From: an uncultured Verrucomicrobiota bacterium
GTDB lineage: Bacteria; Verrucomicrobiota; Verrucomicrobiia; Opitutales; Opitutaceae
Reading direction: 5' to 3'
Assembly (NCBI GenBank): GCA_903869675.1
Contig: CAIQAB010000014.1
Span: forward strand, 1-54,570
Length of the DNA stretch: 54,570 nt
Under the pieces are notes generated by a model. It saw nothing but the letters and a program-made list of their open reading frames with translations, did no database searches and was not told where the DNA came from. Of the stretch, positions 1 through 8,932 are shown one piece after another (the first letter of the stretch is position 1; each line of letters opens with the position of its first letter). Both the position numbers and the translations under genes were made by a program.

Positions 1-282
1 CTCGGCGAATGGCGTGGTCGCAACCACACCCGGAACTTTCTCAATCGCGGTCATGACCGCGCGCGGATCCTCCATCAAACCGCTCGCACGCACCTGCACC
101 TCGCCCTGAGTATTGACGATCATGTTGCGGATCTCACGGCCGAAGCCGCCCATCACCGATATGGAAACGATCAGCAGCGCCACCCCGAGAGCCACCCCGA
201 GAATGGAGATGCAGGTGAAAAACGGAAACCGTCGCCCGCTCGGGAAAAGCTGCTTTAGCGCAAGGTAGAGCGGCCAGGGCAT
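1..282 (-). CDS. LolC/LolE-type ABC transporter permease, N-terminal part
   Basis: The first 94 codons of a gene running off the left edge; the ATG is at 282. The protein opens with a short basic cytoplasmic stretch (LALKQLFPSGRR), then one hydrophobic helix (about residues 21-45). A periplasmic segment follows with 'VMGGFGREIRNMIVNTQGE' and 'VEKVPGVV'-like text typical of the MacB periplasmic core region of lipoprotein-releasing permeases. In that family the protein works with LolD to move lipoproteins out of the inner membrane. LolC, LolE or a generic FtsX-like permease cannot be separated from this fragment. It lies 79 bp downstream of lysS on the same strand, so cotranscription is possible. 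Confidence 0.75.
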   Translation of the reverse strand, partial: MPWPLYLALKQLFPSGRRFPFFTCISILGVALGVALLIVSISVMGGFGREIRNMIVNTQGEVQVRASGLMEDPRAVMTAIEKVPGVVATTPFAE

Positions 283-360
283 CGCGGCACGACGAGGTTA
301 AGTTTATGGCGTAAGTTCAATGGCGGAAGCGTTTACAACCTTGGCCTTGAACCTGAAACT

Positions 361-1899
361 TCAACTTGCTGAGCCCCCACCTGAGGCGGCGTTGCGGAGT
401 TGAGGAAAGAGGATGACGTCGCGGATGCTTTCAGCGCCGGTGAGCAGGATGCAGAGTCGATCAATGCCGATGCCCATGCCGCCGGCGGGCGGCATGCCGT
501 GTTCGAGCGCTAGTAGAAAGTCATGATCGATCTTCTGCTGTTCCTCGCCGGCTTGCGCCTCGAACATCGCGCGCTGCACATCTGGATCGTTTTGCTCTGA
601 GTAAGCTGGCGCCACCTCCATGCCTCCGATGATGAGCTCAAAGACATCAATGGTAGTGGGGTCGTCGGCCGTGATTTTCGCCAGCGGACAGAGTTCCTTG
701 GGCAAATGGGTGACGAAGGTCGGCTGAATAAGGGTCGGTTCGATGAGTTTACCGAAAATTTCATTTGTTAGCTCGAATTCCTCCCACTTTGGATCGGCGT
801 AGAGACCAAGTCGCTTTACCCCAGTAACTTTCTCATCCTTGGCGCGGGCAAACCAGTGGGGGTCGCCGGTCTTCTCGATGATCAGGTCCTTGTATTTCAC
901 CTCGCGCCACTCGGCCCCGAAGTCGATCTCTTGGCCGCTGGCGGCGTGCATGATCTTCATAGTGGCACGACGCGGCGCATTCTCGCCCTCGCCGTCCGGC
1001 TCGGTGGGCTTCACGACGTCACGAACAAGGTGGACAAGGAGGTCCTTCACCAGCGTCATCATGCCACGGTAGTCACTGTAGGCCTGATAGACTTCGAGCA
1101 TGGTGAACTCTGGATTGTGCCGCCTGGATACGCCCTCGTTGCGGAAATTGCGTCCGATCTCGAAGACCCGGTCGTAACCGCCAACGAGCATACGCTTGAG
1201 GTAAAGCTCCAGCGAGATGCGCAATACGAAATCGGTATCGAGGGCGTTGTGGTGAGTTTGGAAGGGTCGAGCCGCCGCGCCGCCCGCCACGCTTTGCAGC
1301 ACAGGCGTCTCAACTTCGAGGAACTGGCGGTCCTCCAAAAAGCGCCGCACCGCGCTCACGATGCGCGCCCGGGTCATCAGACGGTGCCGCGACTCGGTGT
1401 TGACGATCAGGTCAAGGTAGCGCTGACGGTAAATTTGCTCTGCATCAGTCAGGCCGCTCCACTTCTCGGGAAGAGGACGGAGGGCCTTCGAGACGAGAGT
1501 GAAGGCATCCACCCGCACCGTGATCTCGCCGGTTTTGGTCATGAAGAGGGTGCCGGAAACGCCGATAATATCACCGAGGTCGAGTTGTTTCTTAAAGAAG
1601 AGGTAGCGCTCCTCTCCAAGCACATCTTTGCGGAAGTAGAGCTGGATCTGCCCCTGCTGATCCTGGATTTTCACAAAAGAACTGCCGCCCTGCACCCGAA
1701 AGGTGACTAGGCGACCAGCCACCGTCACCGCGAATACATTATCCTGACCCTCGACGTAGAGGGCCTTGGCGTCGGCAGAAAAGTGCGTGGGGGCAATATT
1801 GGCGCGGAAAGGATCGAAGCCGCCGGCGCGCATATCATCCAGCTTACGGCGGCGCACAGCGTGTTGATCGTTAGAGATGTCAGGGACGAAATCACTCAT
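361..1899 (-). CDS. lysS: Lysyl-tRNA synthetase, class II
   Basis: Charges tRNA-Lys with lysine in the cytoplasm. The 512-residue product has the N-terminal OB-fold anticodon-binding domain (about residues 50-160), then the class II catalytic core. Motif 2 is seen as 'FRNEGVSRRHNPEFTMLE' and motif 3 as 'GMGIGIDRLCILLTG', with the family-typical ending 'IRDVILFPQLR'. Length fits the bacterial LysRS-II family (about 500 residues). I chose the ATG at 1899 (MSDFVPD); a TTG at 1938 in the same frame would add 13 residues not expected in the family. Divergently transcribed from lipB across about 107 bp. No Shine-Dalgarno sequence is visible at this start. Confidence 0.95.
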   Translation of the reverse strand: MSDFVPDISNDQHAVRRRKLDDMRAGGFDPFRANIAPTHFSADAKALYVEGQDNVFAVTVAGRLVTFRVQGGSSFVKIQDQQGQIQLYFRKDVLGEERYLFFKKQLDLGDIIGVSGTLFMTKTGEITVRVDAFTLVSKALRPLPEKWSGLTDAEQIYRQRYLDLIVNTESRHRLMTRARIVSAVRRFLEDRQFLEVETPVLQSVAGGAAARPFQTHHNALDTDFVLRISLELYLKRMLVGGYDRVFEIGRNFRNEGVSRRHNPEFTMLEVYQAYSDYRGMMTLVKDLLVHLVRDVVKPTEPDGEGENAPRRATMKIMHAASGQEIDFGAEWREVKYKDLIIEKTGDPHWFARAKDEKVTGVKRLGLYADPKWEEFELTNEIFGKLIEPTLIQPTFVTHLPKELCPLAKITADDPTTIDVFELIIGGMEVAPAYSEQNDPDVQRAMFEAQAGEEQQKIDHDFLLALEHGMPPAGGMGIGIDRLCILLTGAESIRDVILFPQLRNAASGGGSAS

Positions 1900-2006
1900 G
1901 GAAAGGTTCAGCGTGAGTTGCACACCTGCCTCGGGCAAGCCGACGATTGAGGTGGCGGGAGGAACAGGAATCTATCGCATGCTAAACAAAGAGTCTCCTT
2001 TCCTCC

Positions 2007-2714
2007 GTGTCCGTCCCTACCCCAGCCCCACCCAAAGTGCCTCGCGCCAGACCGGCGCTTGCCGTAGAATTTTGGGGACGCATGGCCTACGCCGAAGCCC
2101 TCGCCCGCCAAGTCGCCTTGCAAACCGCCTGCGTCGAGGGCCTTGCCAACGACACCCTCGTCCTCACGGAACATGACCCAGTCTACACCCTCGGTCTGCG
2201 TGCTGGGGCCGCTCGGCATCTCGTCTGGAACGCCGACACTCTTGCCCGCGAAAAAATTGCTCTGCACGCCACCAATCGTGGCGGTGACATCACCTACCAC
2301 GGCCCAGGTCAACTGGTCGCCTACCCCATCGTAAATCTTGACCGCCGTCGTGACCTGCATGCTTACCTGCGTTTTCTCGAGGAGGTGCTCATCGCCGTCG
2401 TCGCCCGCCACGGGTTAGCCGCCGCTCGCCGCGAGGGCCTAACCGGTATCTGGATCAAAAATCGTAAAATCGCTGCGATTGGCGTAGCGGTGCGTCGCTG
2501 GGTGACGATGCACGGCATCGCTTTGAACGTTGCCCCCGACCTACGGCACTTCAGTGGCATCGTGCCCTGCGGCATAGCTGAGACGGATGGCACCGTTACA
2601 TCCCTCGCTAGCGAGCTGGGCGCGCGTTGCCCGTCCTTGGAGCAAGTCGGCCGCGACTTTGCGGATGAATTCTCAATCCGCTGGACTCGTTTCGTAACAT
2701 CGAACCAAACATGA
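2007..2714 (+). CDS. lipB: Octanoyltransferase LipB
   Basis: Transfers octanoyl from octanoyl-ACP to lipoyl-domain lysines, the first step of de novo lipoate assembly in the cytoplasm. The 235-residue protein carries the family signature 'RGGDITYHGPGQLVAYPI', the 'MHGIALNV' strand, and the catalytic Cys/Lys pair region ('IVPCGI' and 'IWIKNRKIAAIGV'). The start is taken as GTG at 2007 because the conserved N-terminal block (FWGRMAYAEAL) begins before the first in-frame ATG at about 2082, which would cut it. lipA follows 54 bp downstream, so the two lipoylation genes form a pair. Their products are needed to modify any lipoyl domain in the cell, including the one in the 49793-51340 fusion protein. 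Confidence 0.93.
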   Translation: MSVPTPAPPKVPRARPALAVEFWGRMAYAEALARQVALQTACVEGLANDTLVLTEHDPVYTLGLRAGAARHLVWNADTLAREKIALHATNRGGDITYHGPGQLVAYPIVNLDRRRDLHAYLRFLEEVLIAVVARHGLAAARREGLTGIWIKNRKIAAIGVAVRRWVTMHGIALNVAPDLRHFSGIVPCGIAETDGTVTSLASELGARCPSLEQVGRDFADEFSIRWTRFVTSNQT

Positions 2715-2768
2715 AAAAATCCGTGCTCCGAGGTGGAATCCGTGGTTAATCCGAATCCCTTGAGCACT

Positions 2769-3671
2769 ATGGATACGTCGCGCAAACCTGCCTGGCTTCG
2801 AGCCAAGCTCCCTTCCGGTCCTGGCTACAACGCCGTCCGCCAACTCGTGGACGAACATAAGCTACACACCGTCTGCCAGAGTGCGCAGTGTCCAAATCTC
2901 GGGGAATGCTGGTCGCGCGGCACCGCGACGGTAATGATCTTGGGCAACGTCTGCACCCGTTCCTGCAACTTCTGCGCGATCCAGACCGGTCGTCCCACCG
3001 AATACGACTTGGGCGAACCCGCGCGAGTGGCTGAGGCCGTCGCCACCATGAACCTGAAGCATTGCGTGGTGACCTCAGTTGCCCGCGACGAGCTGAAAGA
3101 CGGCGGCGCCGCCGTTTGGGCTGCCACCATCCGTGCCATCCGCGACCGGCTACCTGAAACTGCCATCGAAATTCTGACTCCCGACTGGAAGGGGCAAACC
3201 GATCTGCTGGATATCGTGCTAGATGCCAAACCTGACATTTTCAACCACAACCTGGAGACTGTAGAACGCCTGCAGAAACCCGTTCGGGTGCAGGCTCGCT
3301 ACGATCGCTCCCGCGCCATTCTGCGCCACGCTAAGGCCCGTGGATTCACGACCAAAACGGGCATCATGCTCGGCCTGGGCGAGGAGGCACACGAGATCGA
3401 GGAAACCCTACGAGATATCGCCGCTGACCGCACCGACATCCTAACCATCGGCCAATACCTGCAGCCCACACCCCAGCATTGGCCGGTCGCCCGCTGGGTG
3501 CACCCCGACGAGTTCGCTCGCTGGAAGGAGTTCGGCCTCGGCCTCGGGATCGGGGTGATTGAAAGCGGGGCGATGGTCCGCTCCAGTTATCACGCTGACG
3601 AGCAGTCGCTCAAATACACCGGCTTCGGACACCGCAACGACGCCAATGCCTTCGCCAGCGCAGGAGAGTAA
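2769..3671 (+). CDS. lipA: Lipoyl synthase LipA (radical SAM)
   Basis: Inserts two sulfur atoms into protein-bound octanoyl groups to make lipoyl groups. Both iron-sulfur motifs are intact: the auxiliary cluster cysteines C36, C41, C47 (CX4CX5C) and the radical-SAM cysteines C62, C66, C69 (CX3CX2C). The C-terminal 'VRSSYHADEQ' supplies the serine that ligates the auxiliary cluster. From the ATG at 2769 the protein has 300 residues and begins with the usual 'RKPAWLRAKLP' block. A GTG at 2733 is in frame but would add 12 unconserved residues. It lies just downstream of lipB and is probably cotranscribed. Confidence 0.95.
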   Translation: MDTSRKPAWLRAKLPSGPGYNAVRQLVDEHKLHTVCQSAQCPNLGECWSRGTATVMILGNVCTRSCNFCAIQTGRPTEYDLGEPARVAEAVATMNLKHCVVTSVARDELKDGGAAVWAATIRAIRDRLPETAIEILTPDWKGQTDLLDIVLDAKPDIFNHNLETVERLQKPVRVQARYDRSRAILRHAKARGFTTKTGIMLGLGEEAHEIEETLRDIAADRTDILTIGQYLQPTPQHWPVARWVHPDEFARWKEFGLGLGIGVIESGAMVRSSYHADEQSLKYTGFGHRNDANAFASAGE

Positions 3672-3683
3672 CCAACCTACCTT

Positions 3684-4622
3684 ATGCAGCCCTTCCGTAA
3701 ACTCGTTTTGGCATCAATCGTCCCCCTCTTTTTAGCTGTTTTCTGCCTGGCGGTGCTTCGTGCTGAGGCCCCCCGTGCCGAGCATGTATTTATCGTGAGC
3801 TTCGACCAAGCCGCGCCCTTTAATATCGAGTCGGCGAACATGCCGGTTTTCAAAAAACTCGCCTCCGCTGGCGCTCACACTTGGGAGGCCTTCACCATCG
3901 TGCCCAGCCTCACGCTGCCTTCGCACGTGTCCATGCTTACGGGCGTTGGGGTGCAAAAACACCAGATCACCTGGAACGACTGGGATCCCTCCAAACCCAT
4001 CCTGACCGTCCCGACCATATTTAAAATCGCACGGACTCAAGGCCTTTCAACTGCGCTTGTGGCCTCAAAGGAAAAATTCAAAACTTTCCAAGCAGCGGGC
4101 GGTATCGATTTCTTTGAACTACCGGATGACTACCTTTGCGACGGCATCGCCGCCGCCGCCATTCGTGCCATTAAAGAAAAGCGCCCTAATCTGATGTTTA
4201 TCCACTTCGGAGACCCCGATTTCGCCGGCCATCTTCACGGTGTGAGTTCGCCGGAAAAACTCGCGGCACTCGCCTCCTGTGATGCCGCGCTCGGCCGCAT
4301 CCACGCCGCCATCGTCGATGCCGGCCTAGCCGATTCCAGTGTGCTGATCCTCACCGCCGACCACGGAGGGCACGACCGTGCGCCCGAGGAAAACGACTTG
4401 CGCGCAAAGCGTGGTCTGTCTCCCCAGCCTGGCACCCACGGCGATGCCACCACCGACGATGTTACCATCCCTTGGGTCGCCGCTGGCAAAGGTGTTAAGT
4501 CCGGCTACACGGTGACTGCCCCGGTAGTGCAATACGATACGGCCGCGACCGCGCTCTGGCTACTTGGCGTTCCGCTGCCCGTTCATTTCTGGGGACGTCC
4601 GGTAGTCAACGCATTTGAGTAA
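3684..4622 (+). CDS. Exported type I phosphodiesterase/nucleotide pyrophosphatase-like protein
   Basis: An alkaline-phosphatase-superfamily hydrolase of 312 residues with an N-terminal signal peptide (basic start, then about 18 hydrophobic residues ending near 'LRAEA'). Metal and nucleophile elements of the NPP family are visible: 'VFIVSFDQA' (first Asp), 'PSLTLPSHVSMLTG' (Thr nucleophile in a T-x-P-S-H context), 'FIHFGDPDFAGHLHG', 'LILTADHGGHD' and 'GTHGD'. It probably hydrolyses a phosphodiester or phosphate monoester outside the inner membrane; the substrate cannot be read from sequence. It begins 12 bp after lipA on the same strand, but no functional link to lipoate is apparent. Confidence 0.8.
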   Translation: MQPFRKLVLASIVPLFLAVFCLAVLRAEAPRAEHVFIVSFDQAAPFNIESANMPVFKKLASAGAHTWEAFTIVPSLTLPSHVSMLTGVGVQKHQITWNDWDPSKPILTVPTIFKIARTQGLSTALVASKEKFKTFQAAGGIDFFELPDDYLCDGIAAAAIRAIKEKRPNLMFIHFGDPDFAGHLHGVSSPEKLAALASCDAALGRIHAAIVDAGLADSSVLILTADHGGHDRAPEENDLRAKRGLSPQPGTHGDATTDDVTIPWVAAGKGVKSGYTVTAPVVQYDTAATALWLLGVPLPVHFWGRPVVNAFE

Positions 4623-4941
4623 AGCAGGGGAATGGCCTTTAAGACATACGGCGGCCGGACCACCGCCAAGCTACTAAAAGTTGTGCAGTAACGAGATAGG
4701 AACCGTGAAGGATTTCCCTATTCTGGCTGGGGACCGCCGAGACTACGGCAAGAGGCGCGAAAACACCGTGCGCAGATCAATCGAGTAAGCCACAAACGAA
4801 GAGCCAGTGGGCCAAAGGATGTTATCTTGAAACGTGCCTAAGGATCACTGCCGGGGCCGAGAAACACCCGAGCTAGCAGCATCCGTCACTACGCCAAGGC
4901 TCGAAGTAGAAACGTTTAGATAATTTTGGTGTTTAACCGCC
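4623..4941. other. Intergenic region with no gene
   Basis: A 319 bp gap between two convergently transcribed genes. I see no open reading frame of coding character, no tRNA and no strong GC-rich hairpin followed by T residues on either strand, so how the flagellin transcript ends is not evident. Base composition is lower in GC than the flanking genes. Confidence 0.5.
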
Positions 4942-5820
4942 TCAGTTTCTGGAGAGAAGCGGTAACAATTTTGCGCTAGCATCTCGTGCCTGCGCAAGCA
5001 TCGCGGTGTGCCCTTCCGACAAGATTTGCAAGCGGGCCTTTAGGGTGGTCTCCACTGCTATATCGGCGTCGCGTATGACCGCTAGCGCCGCTTCTTGGTT
5101 GGTGCGGGCCGTGGTGGCAACGCCAGCGGCGAACTCTAGTCTACTCTGCACGGATCCAACCTGTGCCTGGGCTTCGGAAATTTGATCAAGCGCGGCGCCA
5201 AGTTCCGAAATTGCACCAGAGCCATCGATTTTAAAGGTAAAGGCACCCGTGGCATCCTGCCGGAAAACCGCCGCGAGCGGACCTGTTCGGAAATCGAGAA
5301 CCGGCAGCTTGAGTTGCTCATTCGCCTCGAGACCAATAGCCAAGGTTTCGGCGTTGCCGGAGCCGAATAACTCAGCCCCGTCGAACTGACCGAGGGGACT
5401 CACCACCCCAGAAGTGCCGCCGATCTGGGCCTGCGGGCCCCCGATGGTCTGGCGTAATTGCCCAAGCAACTGAGAGGTTTCTTCCGCATAAAGTGCGCGC
5501 TCGGAAGCACTCTGCACTGCATTCTTCCCCAGGGTGGCGATCTCGCTTAGCCGGGTGATTACCCGGGAAAGGGTATCCAGATGACTGGAGGTCACCTGCA
5601 TGCGGCTGACCCCATTCTGCAAGTTCACTTCGACTGCTCCGAATCGCAATTGTTGACTATCCAGTTTAGCGGCCAAACCCGTATCGGCGACATCGCGCGA
5701 GGGTCGGTCTAGACGTTGACCCGACGAGATGCGGGTGGTGACAGCATCGGTAGACGTCTGGATACGACTAAGGCCGGCAGCCAAATTCAACGCGTGGTTT
5801 GGAATATTGAATGAAGACAT
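4942..5820 (-). CDS. Flagellin, short form
   Basis: Structural subunit of the flagellar filament, 292 residues. The N-terminal D0/D1 block has the conserved 'RISSGQRLDRPSRDVADTGLA' type pattern. The C-terminal block has 'ADIAVETTLKARLQIL' and 'GHTAMLAQARDASAKLLPLL', matching the flagellin ending (AxxxxTAMLAQAN...LL). About 100 residues lie between, so D2/D3 outer domains are mostly absent. It is the last gene of the flgN-flgK-flgL-fliW-csrA chain, 17 bp downstream of csrA. The 17 bp leader has no Shine-Dalgarno sequence and no GGA CsrA motif. No fliD or fliS follows. I kept the symbol empty because fliC and hag are equally possible. Confidence 0.87.
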   Translation of the reverse strand: MSSFNIPNHALNLAAGLSRIQTSTDAVTTRISSGQRLDRPSRDVADTGLAAKLDSQQLRFGAVEVNLQNGVSRMQVTSSHLDTLSRVITRLSEIATLGKNAVQSASERALYAEETSQLLGQLRQTIGGPQAQIGGTSGVVSPLGQFDGAELFGSGNAETLAIGLEANEQLKLPVLDFRTGPLAAVFRQDATGAFTFKIDGSGAISELGAALDQISEAQAQVGSVQSRLEFAAGVATTARTNQEAALAVIRDADIAVETTLKARLQILSEGHTAMLAQARDASAKLLPLLSRN

Positions 5821-5837
5821 TAGCGAGAGATGCCGAC

Positions 5838-6089
5838 TCAGGAGCGAGGGGTGGGTTTAGCGAGACGAGGCAACGCCGGCAGGCCGGAAGGACCGCTGGC
5901 AATGGGCGGGACGGCGGCGGCCTGATTATTGGCTGCGATCGAATCGAGCACCTCCTTGCGCACGATTGGAATCTCGCGCGGGGCATTTATGCCGATCTTC
6001 ACGAGATCACCTTCAATCCGCGTGATGCGGATTTCGATGTTATCGCCTATGACAATGGCTTCGTTAACCTTACGAGTGAGGACGAGCAT
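5838..6089 (-). CDS. csrA: Carbon storage regulator CsrA
   Basis: Small dimeric RNA-binding translational regulator. The first about 58 residues are canonical: '[22 protein letters not shown]' strand pair and '[18 protein letters not shown]', the RNA-contacting C-terminal strand with its Arg. A Pro/Ala-rich tail of about 25 residues follows and lengthens the protein to 83 residues, against about 61-75 in most species. It lies between fliW (12 bp upstream) and the flagellin gene (17 bp downstream). In Bacillus this arrangement lets FliW, when not bound to flagellin, sequester CsrA and so tune flagellin translation; the same circuit is inferred here. Confidence 0.95.
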   Translation of the reverse strand: MLVLTRKVNEAIVIGDNIEIRITRIEGDLVKIGINAPREIPIVRKEVLDSIAANNQAAAVPPIASGPSGLPALPRLAKPTPRS

Positions 6090-6100
6090 GACGAGCAGGT

Positions 6101-6544
6101 TTAGCCGGTGGTAACGAGCGGGTGGCGCGCACTGTATTGGCCATGGTTGGCTACCACGACCTGACGGGCAATGCCAGTGTGGCGGTTTATAATGACGGGG
6201 CCAACCAGATTAACAGTGGCAGTAGTCGCGGCTCCGCCCCGGACGGTGACGATGTTGTAAACCTGCGCGTCATCAGCCGAGGCGATGCCGAGGGCTTGCG
6301 CGTCGTCGTCAAAAAGTTCGGGGGCATAATCTGCCACAAGGCCGGAAGGATCCATAACCACGAAATGAAGCGGGTCAGGACCGTGCAGGCGCAACCATTG
6401 AAAAGGGAGCTGATCGGCAAGGTGGAAAATTTCGCCACGGCGATGCTCGGGGAAACCTACGATACCAGCGGGGAAATGGAGTTCCCGCACAGCCGGCAAA
6501 GCATCGGGAGTGAGCACGGGTTGGTTATCAGGGAGGACTTTCAT
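6101..6544 (-). CDS. fliW: Flagellar assembly factor FliW
   Basis: Protein of 147 residues that binds CsrA and flagellin. Recognisable FliW elements are the '[17 protein letters not shown]' N-terminal strand block, '[19 protein letters not shown]', and the C-terminal '[20 protein letters not shown]'. The last is the family hallmark (N-L-x-x-P-I-x-I-N). Length matches the family. It follows flgL by 32 bp and precedes csrA by 11 bp. The gene content supports a partner-switch control of flagellin synthesis rather than an export chaperone of the FliS type, for which no gene is seen nearby. Confidence 0.93.
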   Translation of the reverse strand: MKVLPDNQPVLTPDALPAVRELHFPAGIVGFPEHRRGEIFHLADQLPFQWLRLHGPDPLHFVVMDPSGLVADYAPELFDDDAQALGIASADDAQVYNIVTVRGGAATTATVNLVGPVIINRHTGIARQVVVANHGQYSARHPLVTTG

Positions 6545-6576
6545 ATTAAAAAAGATTGGGTGGTGCGCCGGATAAT

Positions 6577-7473
6577 TTAACGGATGTAATCAAGAAGTGA
6601 CATCTTAAGGATGGTGGCGGAGGAACTTAGGGCCGCTTCATAAGCCTGGGTCGTCTGGTTTAACTGCACGATTGTCGCAGGCAGGTCGGCGTCCGCCTCG
6701 TTTGAAATCTGCCGTCCAAGCTCGTCGGTGCGCGCGCGATGCTGGGACTGGGCTACCTCAATCCGCATTTGAATGGCGCCATGTTCACTTAGCGACGTAA
6801 CCAAGAGATCTTCTGAATTTTCAAGATTCGGACGAACGGCCTGGACGGCGGCCGCGTTTCCGGACTGGAGCGCGTCACGAAGGGCGACGAGACGGTTCAT
6901 GAAATCAGCGATACCGGAGTTGGTCCCACTGTCCGGCGTCGGCTGAATAGAGGAACCATCCGCGATCGGCACTGACAGGCGACCGCTATCGCCCGTATAG
7001 GCAACCGAAGAGATACGGCCGTCGGCGCCGCGGGCCGGCGCATAAGGAGCCTTGTCGGTCGAGGTGCCGGCAAAAAGATAATCGTTGCGAAAGCGGGTGT
7101 TGCCGAGCGCTACCGTCTGTTCGAGCAACTGGTCGACCTCGGCTGCATAAGCACGCATCGCTTGGGCATTGATCCCGCCATTACCCAGAACAGCGAGCTC
7201 TCCAGAGCGGTCAGAAAGTTTCTTGATCTGGTCGAGTCCGGCGTAAGAGGTCTTAGAGTATTCAAGCGCCGAGGTTGCGTTGCGTGAATACTGCGCAAGA
7301 GAGCGAAGCTCGAGTTGATCCGCTATCACGCGACCGGCTGCCGCAGGATCGTCTCCAGGTTGAAAGAGACGCTGACCGGTCGCAACCTGATTCTGTAGCT
7401 CCGCCTGTCGTGAACTCAGGCGCTGGAGTTGAGCCAGGACGGCGTCGGAAGTGGTGGCGGAGGAGAGACGCAT
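6577..7473 (-). CDS. flgL: Flagellar hook-filament junction protein FlgL
   Basis: Second hook-associated protein (HAP3), 298 residues, joining FlgK to the filament. The N-terminus has the flagellin-like coiled-coil region ('LQRLSSRQAELQNQVATGQRLFQPGDDPAAAGRVI'; shorter pieces are diagnostic: 'VATGQRL' and 'PGDDPAAA'). The middle contains 'YLFAGTSTDKAPYAP', a typical FlgL motif. The C-terminal helix ends 'ILKMSLLDYIR', close to the family's SLLDYL ending. It sits 25 bp downstream of flgK on the same strand. Confidence 0.93.
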   Translation of the reverse strand: MRLSSATTSDAVLAQLQRLSSRQAELQNQVATGQRLFQPGDDPAAAGRVIADQLELRSLAQYSRNATSALEYSKTSYAGLDQIKKLSDRSGELAVLGNGGINAQAMRAYAAEVDQLLEQTVALGNTRFRNDYLFAGTSTDKAPYAPARGADGRISSVAYTGDSGRLSVPIADGSSIQPTPDSGTNSGIADFMNRLVALRDALQSGNAAAVQAVRPNLENSEDLLVTSLSEHGAIQMRIEVAQSQHRARTDELGRQISNEADADLPATIVQLNQTTQAYEAALSSSATILKMSLLDYIR

Positions 7474-7498
7474 GATGAAATGAGCTAGGTTGGTAAGA

Positions 7499-8920
7499 TC
7501 AGCCGCGGACGAGACCGTTCACTACGGTGTCAAGTAGGCCGTCGATGATGGAAATAACTTTTGAGGAAGCCTGAAAAGCGCGCTGGAACTTCAGCAAATC
7601 AGCCATCTCCTCATCCATGGAAACGCCGCTCACGCTCTGGCGCTGTTGTTTGACCAAGGTTTCGATATTCTTCTGGTCCTCAAGTCGACTTTCTGTGCCA
7701 GCGACGGCTCTGCCAAATTCCGAGACTACACCGGAGTAATACTGGGCAAAGGTTCCATCGATCGCATCGCCGGCGGCGATGGAGAATTTCTTGGAAGCCA
7801 AATCACCTATGGCAGCGGCAGTAGTGTTGGCGCCGGCCGCGCCTCCAGCCGAGGCTTTGACTGAGGCAGGGGTAATCGAGGCAGCCAGTCTAATCGTGGA
7901 GCCGGGGGCGGCAGGATCTACCGTAAAGAAATCGCCGCCGGCGCCGGAGGGATTGTAGGCGGAGTTTACCGACGCGGCTAATTGCCCGGCAAAAGTGGAG
8001 AGGCGTTCACGAAGAGTAGATACCAAGCCATCTTTGGCCGTCAGGCAGCCCTTGATCGAGCCGTCTGCTACGGCAACGGGGGCGCCCGATGTCTTTGCGG
8101 TTATTTGGTTCCCGCTGTAGGCAACCATCGATTCAACCGAAGACAGAGAGACTAGCACGACGGGCGCACCGTTGTTGTCGCGAACAAAAACATCGACCTG
8201 GCTATCATCGGTGGCGTTCGTGCGGGTCTCGGCACCAATGCTCTTAGCAAGCTCCTCAATGCGGGCTTGGCGTTGGTCCCGGAGGTCCACGGCAGCACCC
8301 GGAGCATTGACCTCAAGGCGACCGATCTGGCCGTTAAGCTCAGCGATATTTTCTAGCAACCGGTTCACGTCTGCCGTGCCGGCTTCGATCTGCACGCCGA
8401 GATCCGTCTGGATTTGGGCCAAGCGGGAGTCAGTGAGGTTAAAGCGCTGGGCCAGGATGTCTGCGCGTTGAACCAGATTTTGTCTTTCACCGAGGTCGGT
8501 CGGTCGAGCTGCGAAGGACTGGAAGGCGTTAAAGAAATCACCTAAAGCCGCGGACAAACCTTGGGCGGAGACTTCAGCAGAATCAGTGGCGGCTGCACGA
8601 TCGATAGATTCGCCGAACGCGGCCTGCGCGCGAGAGTTGGCCGAATCTTCAGCCTCTAGGGCGGCGGTGCGGCCCAACTCGCGAGCGAGTTGGCGATCGA
8701 GCAGGGTATTGCGCACCTGCTGGATCGTCTTGGATTCGATCCCAATCGATTCGACGCCATCATGAGTGAGGATAGATCCACGATTGGCAAAGAGGACGCG
8801 TTGGCGTGAATAATCGGGATTATTAACGTTGGCCAGATTGCGACCGGCGGTCTCCACCCCGCGCGATTGCGCATTAAGAGCGAGAACAGACTGCGAGAGG
8901 CTAGAGAAAAGTCCGGACAT
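7499..8920 (-). CDS. flgK: Flagellar hook-associated protein FlgK
   Basis: First hook-associated protein (HAP1), 473 residues, forming the hook-filament junction. The start has the rod/hook-family motif 'ALNAQSRGVETAGRNLANVNNPDYSRQ'-like text (key part 'NLANVNNPDYSRQ'). Then come 'DLRDQRQARIEELAKSIGAE' and a C-terminal coiled coil ending in 'GVSMDEEMADLLKFQRAF' and 'LLDTVVNGLV', as in FlgK. It is somewhat short for the family because the central variable domain is compact. It is preceded by the FlgN-like chaperone gene, its usual partner. Confidence 0.94.
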   Translation of the reverse strand: MSGLFSSLSQSVLALNAQSRGVETAGRNLANVNNPDYSRQRVLFANRGSILTHDGVESIGIESKTIQQVRNTLLDRQLARELGRTAALEAEDSANSRAQAAFGESIDRAAATDSAEVSAQGLSAALGDFFNAFQSFAARPTDLGERQNLVQRADILAQRFNLTDSRLAQIQTDLGVQIEAGTADVNRLLENIAELNGQIGRLEVNAPGAAVDLRDQRQARIEELAKSIGAETRTNATDDSQVDVFVRDNNGAPVVLVSLSSVESMVAYSGNQITAKTSGAPVAVADGSIKGCLTAKDGLVSTLRERLSTFAGQLAASVNSAYNPSGAGGDFFTVDPAAPGSTIRLAASITPASVKASAGGAAGANTTAAAIGDLASKKFSIAAGDAIDGTFAQYYSGVVSEFGRAVAGTESRLEDQKNIETLVKQQRQSVSGVSMDEEMADLLKFQRAFQASSKVISIIDGLLDTVVNGLVRG

Positions 8921-8932
8921 AAAAATGGGGAA

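Noticed and set aside
856-1710. Plus-strand frame of 284 codons inside lysS
   Set aside because: Antisense shadow of a clearly assigned gene.
5821-5900. Possible sigma-28 promoter before the flagellin gene
   Set aside because: A TAAA and a CGGCAT element exist, but spacing (about 17-18) and -10 sequence do not fit the consensus TAAA-N15-GCCGATAA.
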